From Planctellipticum variicoloris (lineage in GTDB: Bacteria; Planctomycetota; Planctomycetia; Planctomycetales; Planctomycetaceae): a stretch of DNA of 64,000 nt. The stretch lies in the NCBI RefSeq assembly GCF_030622045.1, contig NZ_CP130886.1:3857557-3921556 (forward strand), in the 5' to 3' direction. Both the position numbers and the translations under genes were made by a program. The notes beneath the pieces were generated by a model. It saw only the letters and a list, made by a program, of their open reading frames with translations, searched no databases and was not told the DNA's origin. The stretch's first letter is position 1. Each line of letters opens with the position of its first letter. Shown here piece by piece: positions 16,760 to 25,018 of this stretch.

Positions 16760-17203
16760 ATGACGTCTTCAAGGGTCGAAATGACCTGCCTCGACCACTG
16801 TCGCCTGACCGCGCTGATCAACCACGCTGTTGCCGAGGACCGGCTTCACTTCCCAGACGTAAAGCATCTCTCCGCACTCCGGCAGAAACTCGAATCCGCT
16901 CTGTGCCGGGAATCAGCGGACATCTCGCCCGACGTGGTGACGATGGGGTCAACCGTGCTCTTCCGGGAAATCGACAACGGAGAATGCTGGACCTTCACCT
17001 TGTGCTACCCAGAGGAAGCCAACATCTTTCAAGACCGAGTTTCGGTTCTGGCTCCGATCGGAACCGCACTTCTGGGACAGCGTGTGGCAGATCGTGTCGA
17101 CTGGCCCGTTCCCAGCGGGAAAGTGCAGATCGAGATCGCCGAGATCGTCTACCAGCCGGAGGCGGCCCAACGATGTGACCAACTGGAGACCATTTCGACA
17201 TGA
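16760..17203 (+). CDS. rnk: Rnk-type GreA/GreB-domain protein (nucleoside diphosphate kinase regulator)
   Basis: A 147-residue protein with an N-terminal helical segment (HFPDVKHLSALRQKLESAL) and a C-terminal GreA/GreB-like domain (VVTMGSTVLFREIDNGECW, SVLAPIGTALLGQRVADRV, WPVPSGK). Rnk proteins resemble transcript cleavage factors, bind RNA polymerase and have a short coiled coil. AAGGA lies about eight bases before the ATG at 16760; the frame is open upstream but non-conserved. It sits among stress-type genes between a small beta protein and a universal stress protein. Confidence 0.85.
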   Translation: MTSSRVEMTCLDHCRLTALINHAVAEDRLHFPDVKHLSALRQKLESALCRESADISPDVVTMGSTVLFREIDNGECWTFTLCYPEEANIFQDRVSVLAPIGTALLGQRVADRVDWPVPSGKVQIEIAEIVYQPEAAQRCDQLETIST

Positions 17204-17305
17204 CGCGCTCAAAACAATTGCGGACATTGCGCGCGATGCGTTCTCTCGATTCTGCGACATCGTCCATTCTGCTCTTCACCTCATTCGCAAACAGGAGACG
17301 GTGCG

Positions 17306-17806
17306 ATGGTAACTGTCAATCGTCTTTCGGACTCCCCACAGGCCTTCGATCTGGCGCAGCGGACGCAATTCCCTTCGCATAGCCAGGACGAAGCGACGAT
17401 CCTCTTCGCGACGGACCTCTCCTCCTCCTCCCGTGTCGGGGTGAACTGGGCAACCTTGCTCGCGAGGCTGTGCGGCGCCAAGGTTCTGCTGCTGCATGTG
17501 GAAACCCCACCCGCCAGCAGCGATCACCTGCACCACGATTACTCTCAAGTCCGGTCCCGATCGCAATCCGCGCTCCAGAGCCTTTTGCCGACGGACCCCG
17601 CCGTCCGGTCCAATTACCACGTCGTTTTGGGTGACCCGGCCCAGCAGATTGTCGATGTTGCAGAGCAAAAGAACGTCAGCTTGATCGTTCTCGGCACTCA
17701 TCAACGAAAGGGACTGCAGAGAATCCTCAAGGGAAGCGTGACCGAGTCCGTTCTTCGCTACGCTTCATGTCCGGTCTTCGTGTTTCCACTGGGATCGGCA
17801 GGTTGA
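17306..17806 (+). CDS. Universal stress protein (single UspA domain)
   Basis: A 166-residue protein with a Usp domain from about residue 27: ATILFATDLSSSSRVGVNWA at its start and the ATP-binding signature near the end (VLGTHQRKGLQRILKGSVTE, the G2xG9xGS pattern). AGGAG precedes the ATG by about ten bases. It lies at the end of the small stress-gene group downstream of the sigma54 two-component system. No good -24/-12 site is visible directly upstream, so it may be co-transcribed with the Rnk-like gene. Confidence 0.9.
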   Translation: MVTVNRLSDSPQAFDLAQRTQFPSHSQDEATILFATDLSSSSRVGVNWATLLARLCGAKVLLLHVETPPASSDHLHHDYSQVRSRSQSALQSLLPTDPAVRSNYHVVLGDPAQQIVDVAEQKNVSLIVLGTHQRKGLQRILKGSVTESVLRYASCPVFVFPLGSAG

Positions 17807-18019
17807 CCCGGACGCGATATCGTCACAGCCAGATTGCGCCGCACTCCAGCAGTTCACCGATCGTAACCACGGTGCAGCCGAGTGCTTTACCCCCAGCGAT
17901 GGACGGCGATCGCTCTACGGGAAAATCGTCTCATTGTCCATCGCCGGAGGGTCGCGCTCAGCTTCTTGAAGCGACCCGTCTCGTTCCTTTCACGGAAGGC
18001 TCGACGTCGATATTCCGGC
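17807..18019. other. Intergenic stretch, no gene seen
   Basis: No frame here resembles a known protein; the adjoining region to 18550 holds gene fragments. Confidence 0.35.
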
Positions 18020-18200
18020 TCATCCGACTAACCCGTACCTCATGCGATGCAGCGCATAGAGTTTGAGCTGGAAGAACTCGAAGTCGCGATCGCCAAACGC
18101 CTGGCGCCTGCAGCAGCCGGCCGGGTTCGTCGCGCTCTTCGTCGAGGTTGTTCAACGACTTCGACAGCAGCCAGCGGGTTCCCTTCCGCCCCGCACGGCA
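18020..18200 (-). pseudogene. ISL3-family transposase C-terminal remnant, frameshifted
   Basis: Two minus-strand frames give consecutive parts of an ISL3-type transposase. One reads GRKGTRWLLSKSLNNLDEER, matching the KGTRWLLLKNPENLxxE region. The other reads RQAFGDRDFEFFQLKLYALH followed by RMRYGLVG and a stop at 18020, matching the family C-terminus (RQAYGFRDxEFFxLKLY). The piece between them is missing and the frame changes, so this is a decayed fragment. Confidence 0.65.
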
Positions 18201-18344
18201 ACGTTATGACGAATCGGCACGCCCGCTTCGCAACATTTGCTTGCGTCGGGGTGGTGTACGCGACTACCGTCGGACACGTTCTGTACCCCCGGGCACGCTA
18301 TTCTGCGGCCCTGCGTACTGCATCGCCCACGGGAACCCGGCACG

Positions 18345-18548
18345 ATGTCCGACTCTGCACAACTCATCCGCCAGTGGACGCTCCTCCGCTTGCTCTTCGC
18401 CCGAAGGCACGGAGCGACGCTCAAGGAGCTGGCCGCCGACGCCGGCGTTTCCCAGAAAACCATCCTCCGCGATCTCAAACTCCTGCGACGGCTGGCCTTT
18501 CCCATCGAAGAAACCGTCGGCGAGCACGGTCGCAAACACTGGCGGATG
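18345..18548 (+). pseudogene. N-terminal HTH fragment of a YafY/WYL-type regulator
   Basis: From the ATG at 18345 about 68 residues read as a DeoR/HTH_11-type winged helix: QLIRQWTLLRLLFARRHGAT, LKELAADAGVSQKTILRDLK. The WYL sensor domain that normally follows is absent; after KHWRM the frame becomes low-complexity arginine-rich sequence. A deletion has probably joined the HTH to unrelated DNA. Confidence 0.6.
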
Positions 18549-18670
18549 CGGAGGCGCCTGCGGCTACCAGATTCTCGATCGCGACGTCATCCGCGCCATT
18601 CAGGACCGGCTCCGTTGAAGCTGCGGGTCCTGGGTTTGACGCAATCGGTTTTGACCGGGTCAGGCGAGGT

Positions 18671-19735
18671 CTATGTCTTCTCAATCCGGGAGCGAATGAA
18701 TTCCTGGTCGCGGACGTTGGTGAGCAGGATGTCGTAGGTGATTTCGCCGCGCTGGTAGAGTTCAAGGAGCGAGGCGTCCATCGTCTGCATTTTTGACTTC
18801 TTGCCGGTCTGCAGTTCGTTGTAGATGAGGTGCAAGTGGCGTTCGCGGATGTGATTGCGAATGGCCGGCGTGGCGACGCAGATTTCCATTGCGAGAATCT
18901 GACCGGCGGACGTGGCCCGCGGGAGCAGTTTCTGAGCGAGGATGGCTTGCAGACTGTTGGCGAGCTGCAGCACGATGTTGTTCTGCTGTTCGGCGGGAAA
19001 TGCGCCGAAGATCCGTTGCACGGTCTGGACGCAGTCGGGCGTATGGAGCGTCGCGATGACGAGATGCCCGGTTTCCGCTGCGACGAGGGCGGTTTCGATC
19101 GTTTCGAGTTCACGCATTTCGCCGATGATGATGACGTCGGGATCCTGCCGCAAAACGTGAATCAGGGCGGAGCGGAAGGAGATGACGTCGGTGCCGACTT
19201 CCTGCTGCACGACGACGCTGCGCGAATTCTGATGGACGAATTCGACGGGGTCCTCGATCGTCACGATCTTGGTGCGACGTTCGCGATTGATGACGTCGAT
19301 CATGTAGTTGAGAGTCGTCGTTTTGCCGACGCCGGTCGGCCCCGTCACCAGCACAAGGCCGGTGGCGAGTCGGGTCAGTTCTTCCACGAACGGAGCCAGA
19401 CCGAGCTGTTCGCTGGGGCGGATGGTGGTTTCGCAGAGCCGGATGGCAAGTTCCGGCGATCCGGCGTGGTAGTAGATACTGATCCGGCAGCGGCCGATGT
19501 CCTCCCAGTGTCGGGAGAAGCAGAGCTGAAGTTCCGCGGCGAGACGTTCCTGCTGGTGCGCGGTGATCATGCCGCTCACGATGCTGCGGAGCGTCTGTTC
19601 GTCGAGCGGTTCGCCTTCGATCGGGCGGATCTCTCCGCCGATGCGGAAGATGGGGGCCACGCCGCGGACCAGGTGGGCGTCGCTCGCGCCGAAGCGGCGG
19701 GCGCCCTTGAGGATCTTGTCCAATGTCCACGTCAT
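18671..19735 (-). CDS. pilT: PilT-like type IV pilus retraction ATPase
   Basis: A 354-residue secretion ATPase of the PilT/GspE superfamily. It shows the N-terminal PilT start (LDKILKGARRFGASDAHLVRG), Walker A GPTGVGKTTT, Asp box TIEDPVEFVH, Walker B DPDVIIIGEMRELET and the His box GHLVIATLHTPD. PilT powers pilus retraction and twitching. Here it is the last gene of a minus-strand cluster of mostly uncharacterised proteins, 24 bp after a TPR gene. No pilin, pilB or pilC is adjacent, so it may serve the cluster instead of a classical pilus. Confidence 0.9.
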   Translation of the reverse strand: MTWTLDKILKGARRFGASDAHLVRGVAPIFRIGGEIRPIEGEPLDEQTLRSIVSGMITAHQQERLAAELQLCFSRHWEDIGRCRISIYYHAGSPELAIRLCETTIRPSEQLGLAPFVEELTRLATGLVLVTGPTGVGKTTTLNYMIDVINRERRTKIVTIEDPVEFVHQNSRSVVVQQEVGTDVISFRSALIHVLRQDPDVIIIGEMRELETIETALVAAETGHLVIATLHTPDCVQTVQRIFGAFPAEQQNNIVLQLANSLQAILAQKLLPRATSAGQILAMEICVATPAIRNHIRERHLHLIYNELQTGKKSKMQTMDASLLELYQRGEITYDILLTNVRDQEFIRSRIEKT

Positions 19736-19759
19736 GCCGGACAGCTCCCGGGAGAAATT

Positions 19760-20542
19760 TCAGCGGCGAAGCCAACTGCGGACCCAACGCCACGACTGCC
19801 CGACCTTCGACCCCAGGTTTTCGAGTCGATCTTCGGCATCGCGATGCCCGGGGGAGAGGGACAGAACCTGTTCGAGGCTCGTTCTGGCGGCGCGGTCCTG
19901 GCCGAGTTCCTGCTGGGCCCGGGCCTGTACCAGCCAGACGTAGGGCTCTGCGGGGGACATTTCGACGGATTTACGGATTCGCTGCAGCGCTTTGGCGGGG
20001 GCGTCGTGATAAAGACAGATCAGAGCGGCTTCCAGGGGGACGAGCCAGTCGCGGTCGGACTGTTCGGCCTTTTCAAAGCATGCGGTGTCCGTGGATTGAC
20101 GGGCGGCGAGCATCAGTTCGCCGCGCACGAGCCAGCGGTACCAGGAGTTGCCGGTCTGCTGCAGGGCGGCGTCGCAGGCGGACATGCCCGATCGCTGGTC
20201 GCCGCGGCGGACGAGGGCCTGGGCGCGGGCTGCGATCAGGTCGCCGTTGCCGGGGAAGAGCTCGATGGCCTTGCGGCTCCAGAGTTCGGCTTCGGTGAGT
20301 TCGTCGAGCAGGACGAGCATCTGGACCTGGCCGACCCAGCCGGGCACAACGGACTTGTCGATTTCGAGCGCGCGCGAGTAGTAGCGCAGAGCTTCTTCGT
20401 AGTGTCCCTGTCGCCGTTCGCGGTCGGCCCGTTCGAGCCATCCGGCGGCCTCGACGGGAACCGATTGCGGGCCGGGCGCTTCCGCAGAGCGGCGGTCGTC
20501 GGAGCCGGGCGACTCAAATTCCAGATTCTTGAAGCGCGTCAT
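19760..20542 (-). CDS. Tetratricopeptide repeat protein
   Basis: A 260-residue soluble protein with at least three TPR-like helical pairs: WLERADRERRQGHYEEALRY with YYSRALEIDKSV, the LTEAELWSRKAIELFPGNGD unit, and WLVQARAQQELGQDRAARTS near the C-terminus. TPRs mediate protein-protein contacts. The ATG at 20542 overlaps the stop of the preceding zinc-ribbon gene (ATGA), showing translational coupling, and the PilT-like gene follows. It is a probable scaffold of this cluster. Confidence 0.8.
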   Translation of the reverse strand: MTRFKNLEFESPGSDDRRSAEAPGPQSVPVEAAGWLERADRERRQGHYEEALRYYSRALEIDKSVVPGWVGQVQMLVLLDELTEAELWSRKAIELFPGNGDLIAARAQALVRRGDQRSGMSACDAALQQTGNSWYRWLVRGELMLAARQSTDTACFEKAEQSDRDWLVPLEAALICLYHDAPAKALQRIRKSVEMSPAEPYVWLVQARAQQELGQDRAARTSLEQVLSLSPGHRDAEDRLENLGSKVGQSWRWVRSWLRR

Positions 20543-21573
20543 CGTTCTTCCACACCGCCAATTTGTCGCCAATTGAGCCAGGGTCGATGCCGCAGGAACA
20601 CGCGACCTTCGATCTGCGCCGTCGGAAGAATGAATTCTGCGACATTGAGAGTCGGGATCTCCATCCGGGGGCCAACGCGAGCCTGCATGATCGCTGTTGG
20701 CAGGATCAGAACCCGGCCTGGGGGAATTCGCATTACTGCGGCGTCCTGCAGCGGCAGGGCCTGGCCGATTCCCGGGAGCTTTGCCGGGAGTCCGTCGACC
20801 AGCAGCCTTCCGCCGGATACGGAAATTGACTGTCCGGACGTGGCGAGGATGCGGTCGAGCATCTGTTCCCGCAACCTGATGTTGTAACCTTGGCGGACAT
20901 TCAACTGCCGATCATCGGGCCGATAGAGGACCAGATCTTCCACGGCCGGCGCCCGCCGGCTGTAGGCCTGGCGCAAAACAATCAAGGCGTCGCCGGCCAG
21001 CAGTTCCGTCGTATCCATGTTGAGGACGATGGCCCCGAGGCGGGCAGAGATGAGACTCCATGCCGGCACGTAGGCCGCCACCAGCACAAACGCCACCAGC
21101 AGCGCGGTCAGCCTGAAGCGTTGAGCGTGATTGACCGTGCGGGCGAAGTCGTAGAGCGACCCCTGGTGACAGGCCAAGGCCAGCCCCAGAGCGATGCTCC
21201 CAAGAGTCGTTCCGAACAGCAGGAGCCCCGCGAACGCCATCCCAAGGAAACCGCCGAGGAACAGCAGGCCCATGCCTCGATCGCCGTTGCAGAACTGCGG
21301 GCAGCCGGGGAACAGCGCCGCCAACCACGCCAGCAATCCAGGAGACTCGACTCCTTCCCGCTGCCACCACGTCTGCACTGCGTTGCGCATCCGGTCCGAT
21401 CCGGATCGGACCCTGCTGCCGACGCGGGATTTCTGCAGTCGGCGTCCCCAGCGCGTGGCGCGCGGCGGATGAACGTCGATCGCAGACGTCGCCAGTTGCA
21501 GCGACATGTTGCACCGGCCGCAGTTCGTGGAACCGGGCAGATTGAAGAATCCGCAATTGGGGCAGGCGGCCAT
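20539..21573 (-). CDS. Zinc-ribbon membrane protein with degenerate S26 signal-peptidase-like domain
   Basis: A 344-residue protein. Residues 4-21 form a zinc ribbon (CPNCGFFNLPGSTNCGRC). A hydrophobic middle follows with several transmembrane segments (about residues 80-130 and 150-175). The C-terminal part resembles type I signal peptidases in layout: TTELLAGDALIVLRQAYSRR, then LVLYRPDD and a box ILATSGQSISVSGGRLLVDG like the family's box E. The Ser and Lys of the catalytic dyad are not apparent (the SMxPTL position reads TTELLAG), so it is probably not a protease. Function unknown. Confidence 0.65.
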   Translation of the reverse strand: MAACPNCGFFNLPGSTNCGRCNMSLQLATSAIDVHPPRATRWGRRLQKSRVGSRVRSGSDRMRNAVQTWWQREGVESPGLLAWLAALFPGCPQFCNGDRGMGLLFLGGFLGMAFAGLLLFGTTLGSIALGLALACHQGSLYDFARTVNHAQRFRLTALLVAFVLVAAYVPAWSLISARLGAIVLNMDTTELLAGDALIVLRQAYSRRAPAVEDLVLYRPDDRQLNVRQGYNIRLREQMLDRILATSGQSISVSGGRLLVDGLPAKLPGIGQALPLQDAAVMRIPPGRVLILPTAIMQARVGPRMEIPTLNVAEFILPTAQIEGRVFLRHRPWLNWRQIGGVEER

Positions 21574-21576
21574 TGA

Positions 21577-21786
21577 TCAGTACCGCTGCTGCCGGATGTC
21601 GATCTTCTGGCCCACGGTCTGCGCCGCTTCGTGATACTCGGACGTCAACTGCCGGGATTCTTCTTCGCCGATGATCTTGACAATCTCGGCGGCGGCCTTG
21701 AGGCAGTCGGGGCCTTTGATGCCGCGTGTCTTGACCGTCACTTTGCCGTCCGGCGCGATCGTGATTTCGATTTCTTCCTGAGACAT
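21577..21786 (-). CDS. DUF2997 family protein
   Basis: A 69-residue protein with the DUF2997 pattern EIEITIAPDGKVTVKTRGIK followed by GPDCLKAAAEIVKIIG. The invariant Cys after GxxGxxC is present. DUF2997 genes usually lie next to Ycf35/DUF1257 genes in cyanobacteria and other bacteria, as here (a Ycf35-like gene is 38 bp upstream). The biochemical role is unknown. Confidence 0.8.
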   Translation of the reverse strand: MSQEEIEITIAPDGKVTVKTRGIKGPDCLKAAAEIVKIIGEEESRQLTSEYHEAAQTVGQKIDIRQQRY

Positions 21787-21824
21787 GGAATGACTCCCGA
21801 TATCGGCTGTGCGGGGACGGAGGC

Positions 21825-22286
21825 TCAGGAATTTCGGATGCGGATTCTGACGGTCCGGTCTGCCTGAACCTCCTGATCGATGACATGCATCCGCCGGTCC
21901 TGGATTTCGCTCATGAGGCGGTTGTAGACGAACTGCTGGGTGACCCGGTCGACCACGTCCTGGCCGATCTGCGCCAGTTGCGACTTCGACAGGCCGTCTC
22001 CTTCGACGCAGACTTTCAAAGCTCCCCGTTCGTCGCGCGAGAAACGGATCCTGACGCCATCCCGCTGGACGGTCATTTCCTCGGAGATTCCGGCGGCGGT
22101 CGCCAGAATCTCCGAGTTCTCGATATCGAGGGTCGCCCGATTGGTCGTTTGAATGCCTGACTGGGAGGCTCGGGCCGCTTCCGAGGCAACCGCGAAGCCC
22201 AGGCTGCCGACGGCGGCGGCCACGGCCGCGGAAATTGCCGGCCAGTTGGCGATAATCAGTGGCGTGATGACGACGACCGTACTCAT
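21825..22286 (-). CDS. Ycf35/DUF1257-like protein
   Basis: A 153-residue protein. The N-terminal 35 residues are hydrophobic (VVVITPLIIANWPAISAAVA) and could anchor it to the membrane. The C-terminal part (VTQQFVYNRLMSEIQDRRMH, EVQADRTVRIRIRN) resembles the end of Ycf35/DUF1257 proteins, which have a similar helix and a charged beta-strand tail. The match is distant, but the neighbours DUF2997 and a Ycf46-like ATPase support it. No known biochemical activity. Confidence 0.6.
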   Translation of the reverse strand: MSTVVVITPLIIANWPAISAAVAAAVGSLGFAVASEAARASQSGIQTTNRATLDIENSEILATAAGISEEMTVQRDGVRIRFSRDERGALKVCVEGDGLSKSQLAQIGQDVVDRVTQQFVYNRLMSEIQDRRMHVIDQEVQADRTVRIRIRNS

Positions 22287-22322
22287 CGGAGTCCTCCTGC
22301 GAATTGTGACTGCTGGCGGATG

Positions 22323-23951
22323 CTATTCGAGCTCGATCTTGCGGCGGCTTTCTTCGACGACTCGCTGAAGGGATCCCGATGCCGGTCGCGCCCGGCTGCC
22401 GGCCCAGGAACGGAGCCGGCTGATTTCCTCGCTCATGGTGCGGGAGAGGGGGACCGTTTCGGCGATGTTGCGACGGATGACATCTACCGAGACATCCTGG
22501 TCGCAGCTCAAGGCGTCGAACAGCGAAGAAATGATGGCCTCTTCGATCTCGGCGCCGCTGAATCCATCCGACGATTGCGCCAGGAGCTGCAGATCATTTT
22601 CGGACATCTGGCGGCCGCGACGTCTGAGCTGGATCTGGAAGATGGCCCGGCGTTCGATTTCGTTGGGCAGATCGACGAAGAAGATCTCGTCGAGTCGACC
22701 TTTGCGCAGCAGTTCGGGGGGCAACTGGCTGATGTCGTTGGCGGTGGCGATGACGAAGACGGGCGCAGTTTTCTCCGACAGCCAGGTCAGGAGCGTCCCG
22801 AACACGCGAGAGGCGGTGCCGCCGTCGCTGCCCGATGAGCTGGTGGCTCCGGCGAGGGCTTTGTCGATTTCGTCGATCCACAGCACAACCGGGGCGATGC
22901 TTTCGGCGACCTGGAGGGCCTGGCGGATATTTTGTTCGCTCGATCCGACGAGGCTGCTGAACATGCGGCCGACGTCGAACCGCAGCAGCGGGAGTTTCCA
23001 GAGCGAAGCCGCCGCCTTGGCGCAGAGGCTCTTGCCGCATCCCTGCACTCCGAGCAGCAGTACGCCGCGCGGCGAGGGGAGGCCAAACTTCGCGGCCCGC
23101 TCGGTAAACGCGATGCTGCGTTTCCGCAGCCAGTCTTTCAGGTTTTCCAGCCCTGCGACGTTGTCGATTTCTTCGGTGGCGGAGTAGAACTCCAGCAGAC
23201 CGCTCTTCTTGATGATCTGCTGCTTTTCTTCGACGACGACGCTGACGTCGTCCCCGTCCAGTCGACCGTCGAGCACCAGCGTTTTGGCGAAGACGTTTTC
23301 GGCTTCTTTGAGCGTCAGTCCGCGGGCGGCGTGCAGGAGACGTTCGCGACTTTCGACATCGAGCGAAATCTGAACCTGCGGATTCTCTCGGACGTCCTCG
23401 ACGATCCGGTCCAGCAGCCGGCCGAATTCGCCCGGCCCCGGCAGGTCAAACTCGATGATGCTGACGTCCTTTGCCAGATCCTGGCTGATCTGCATCTTCG
23501 GGGCCACGATAATCAGCGACTTGTATGTGTCCCGCAGATGCAGGGCGACATCGCGGAGGCGCCGATGTACGGTGAGATTGCAGCGTTCCTCGGACGTGAA
23601 GTGATGAAAATCCTTGAAGAGGAAAATCGCGGGGTCGACCTGATCGACGACGGCGTCGAGCGCGGCAATGGGATCGGAGGTGTTGTTGGAGCCAGCGCGG
23701 CTGCGCTGGGCTTCGGCGCCGGAACGAACGAGGCCCTGAGTGATCGTCCAGACGAACAGTTTCTTGTTGCGGGCCTGAGCGATCTGCCTCAGGCAGCGTT
23801 CGACGCGTTCCTCCTCCCAACTGACGACGTAAATCAGCGGATAGCGGGCGCGAATCAGGACTTCGAGCTCTTCCCGCGGCTTGAGATCCCGGGCAGCAGG
23901 GAGCACTTCGCGTGGCGGACGGGGAGCGGGCGGACGTGGTGGCGCAGTCAT
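22323..23951 (-). CDS. Ycf46-like AAA+ ATPase
   Basis: A 542-residue protein of two parts. The N-terminal half is the degenerate nucleotide-binding-like domain of Ycf46 (RARYPLIYVVSWEEERVERC, DPAIFLFKDFHHF). The C-terminal half is a complete AAA+ module: Walker A LLGVQGCGKSLCAK, Walker B VVLWIDEIDKAL, sensor 1 VIATAND and the arginine-finger region RKGRLDEIFFVDLP. The start MTAPPRPPAP follows the upstream 70-aa gene by four bases. Ycf46 proteins in cyanobacteria are linked to regulation, but their target is not known. As the only motor-like enzyme here besides PilT it is probably the core of the cluster. Confidence 0.88.
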   Translation of the reverse strand: MTAPPRPPAPRPPREVLPAARDLKPREELEVLIRARYPLIYVVSWEEERVERCLRQIAQARNKKLFVWTITQGLVRSGAEAQRSRAGSNNTSDPIAALDAVVDQVDPAIFLFKDFHHFTSEERCNLTVHRRLRDVALHLRDTYKSLIIVAPKMQISQDLAKDVSIIEFDLPGPGEFGRLLDRIVEDVRENPQVQISLDVESRERLLHAARGLTLKEAENVFAKTLVLDGRLDGDDVSVVVEEKQQIIKKSGLLEFYSATEEIDNVAGLENLKDWLRKRSIAFTERAAKFGLPSPRGVLLLGVQGCGKSLCAKAAASLWKLPLLRFDVGRMFSSLVGSSEQNIRQALQVAESIAPVVLWIDEIDKALAGATSSSGSDGGTASRVFGTLLTWLSEKTAPVFVIATANDISQLPPELLRKGRLDEIFFVDLPNEIERRAIFQIQLRRRGRQMSENDLQLLAQSSDGFSGAEIEEAIISSLFDALSCDQDVSVDVIRRNIAETVPLSRTMSEEISRLRSWAGSRARPASGSLQRVVEESRRKIELE

Positions 23952-23955
23952 GGCG

Positions 23956-24168
23956 CTATTCCCCGGTCTGCGAAAGTCGTGTGGTTGCCGTCGCGGTAGC
24001 TGCCTCGTTCGACTTCGGAATGGCGGCAATCCGCTGTTGCAGCGACAGCTCGTGAGGCGCCAGTCCCGCGAGCAGCTCGGCCACTCGGTCAGACAGTCCG
24101 AAAGCGTAGATTCTGCCGTCGGGGGCGATCATCAATTCCGTCACTCTGGTTTCGTCGTCGAGCGTCAT
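23956..24168 (-). CDS. 70-residue protein of the AAA/radical-SAM cluster
   Basis: A small acidic protein beginning MTLDDETRVTELMIAPDGRI and continuing YAFGLSDRVAELLAGLAPHE; the second half is low-complexity Ala/Thr. It lies between the radical SAM and AAA+ genes with 28- and 4-bp gaps, so it is co-transcribed and translated. No family recognised. The compact N-terminal part (about 45 residues) could be a substrate or adaptor for either enzyme; this is inference from position and size. Confidence 0.65.
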   Translation of the reverse strand: MTLDDETRVTELMIAPDGRIYAFGLSDRVAELLAGLAPHELSLQQRIAAIPKSNEAATATATTRLSQTGE

Positions 24169-24196
24169 GATGGGGGCCAGTTGATGTTTCGTCGGC

Positions 24197-25018
24197 TCAG
24201 CGGACGAGTTGCAATCCGGCCGCTTCAGCCCGCTCCCGGGCTGCGGCCGCTTCGCCGGGACTCAAATAACGATTCAGGTCTGCAAACTGTCCGGCGCGCC
24301 AGCGGGGCAGATAACCGTGGCGCAGACTGAATCTGACCTGCGGCAGACGTTCGGCCAGCCACGCGACAATGGGTCCGTAGCAACATTCAGCATGGCCCGG
24401 CAGCAGCAGATGGCGGACGATCAGCGTCCCGGACCCGGCAACCCGCTCCAGATTGCGGGTCACGATCGCCCAGTAGTGATCGACGCGGGCGATCCGTTTC
24501 GCGCAATCGTCGTTGCCGAACTTCAGATCGGCGACGTACCAGTCGGCGATCCCGTCCAGCAGTTCGAAAGCCTCTGGAGTGCCGTGAAAGTCCGACTTCC
24601 AGACGATGGGCGGCAACGGGCCAGACTCGGCCATGACTTCCAGGATGCGTGGCAGGTGGATCGTTGGTTCGCCGCCGACCCACTGCAGTGTTTTCGGACA
24701 CTGCGTCCGCCCAAGCTCAACCGCCAAACGAAAATACTCCGGGGTCAACAATTCGCCCCGTTTCGGATCGAATGCATTGACTTCGGCAACGCAAAACGCG
24801 CAACGCAGGTCGCACCCGGACAGATAGAAGAGGTGGCATGGCGTCAGTTCCAGTTCTTCGCCGTATTCCACGCGGTGACGGAAGACGCGGGCTTCGACGC
24901 CGGCGTGGCACGGACCGCGCTCTCCGCGCGCACGATCAGCGCCGCAGCGGTGCTCGCACAACTGACAATGGCGATCGTGTCGCCGAGCCGCCTCCAGCCG
25001 TAACTGAGCGCGCAGCAT
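24197..25018 (-). CDS. Radical SAM protein of the PflX/COG1313 type
   Basis: A 273-residue protein. The radical SAM [4Fe-4S] motif is CxxxCxxC in YLSGCDLRCAFCVAEVNA. An N-terminal Cys cluster (CQLCEHRCGADRARGERGPC) is the extra motif typical of COG1313. The GGEPT motif (WVGGEPTIHL) supports SAM binding. The ATG at 25018 is preferred to a TTG at 25042. Homologues are uncharacterised activase-like enzymes. It is the first gene of the minus-strand cluster and may modify one of its small partner proteins; this is speculation. Confidence 0.85.
   Translation of the reverse strand: MLRAQLRLEAARRHDRHCQLCEHRCGADRARGERGPCHAGVEARVFRHRVEYGEELELTPCHLFYLSGCDLRCAFCVAEVNAFDPKRGELLTPEYFRLAVELGRTQCPKTLQWVGGEPTIHLPRILEVMAESGPLPPIVWKSDFHGTPEAFELLDGIADWYVADLKFGNDDCAKRIARVDHYWAIVTRNLERVAGSGTLIVRHLLLPGHAECCYGPIVAWLAERLPQVRFSLRHGYLPRWRAGQFADLNRYLSPGEAAAARERAEAAGLQLVR

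Noticed and set aside
18830-20887. Long + strand open frame of 685 codons
   Set aside because: It is antisense to the PilT-like, TPR and zinc-ribbon genes, which have clear families; long antisense frames are expected at this GC content.
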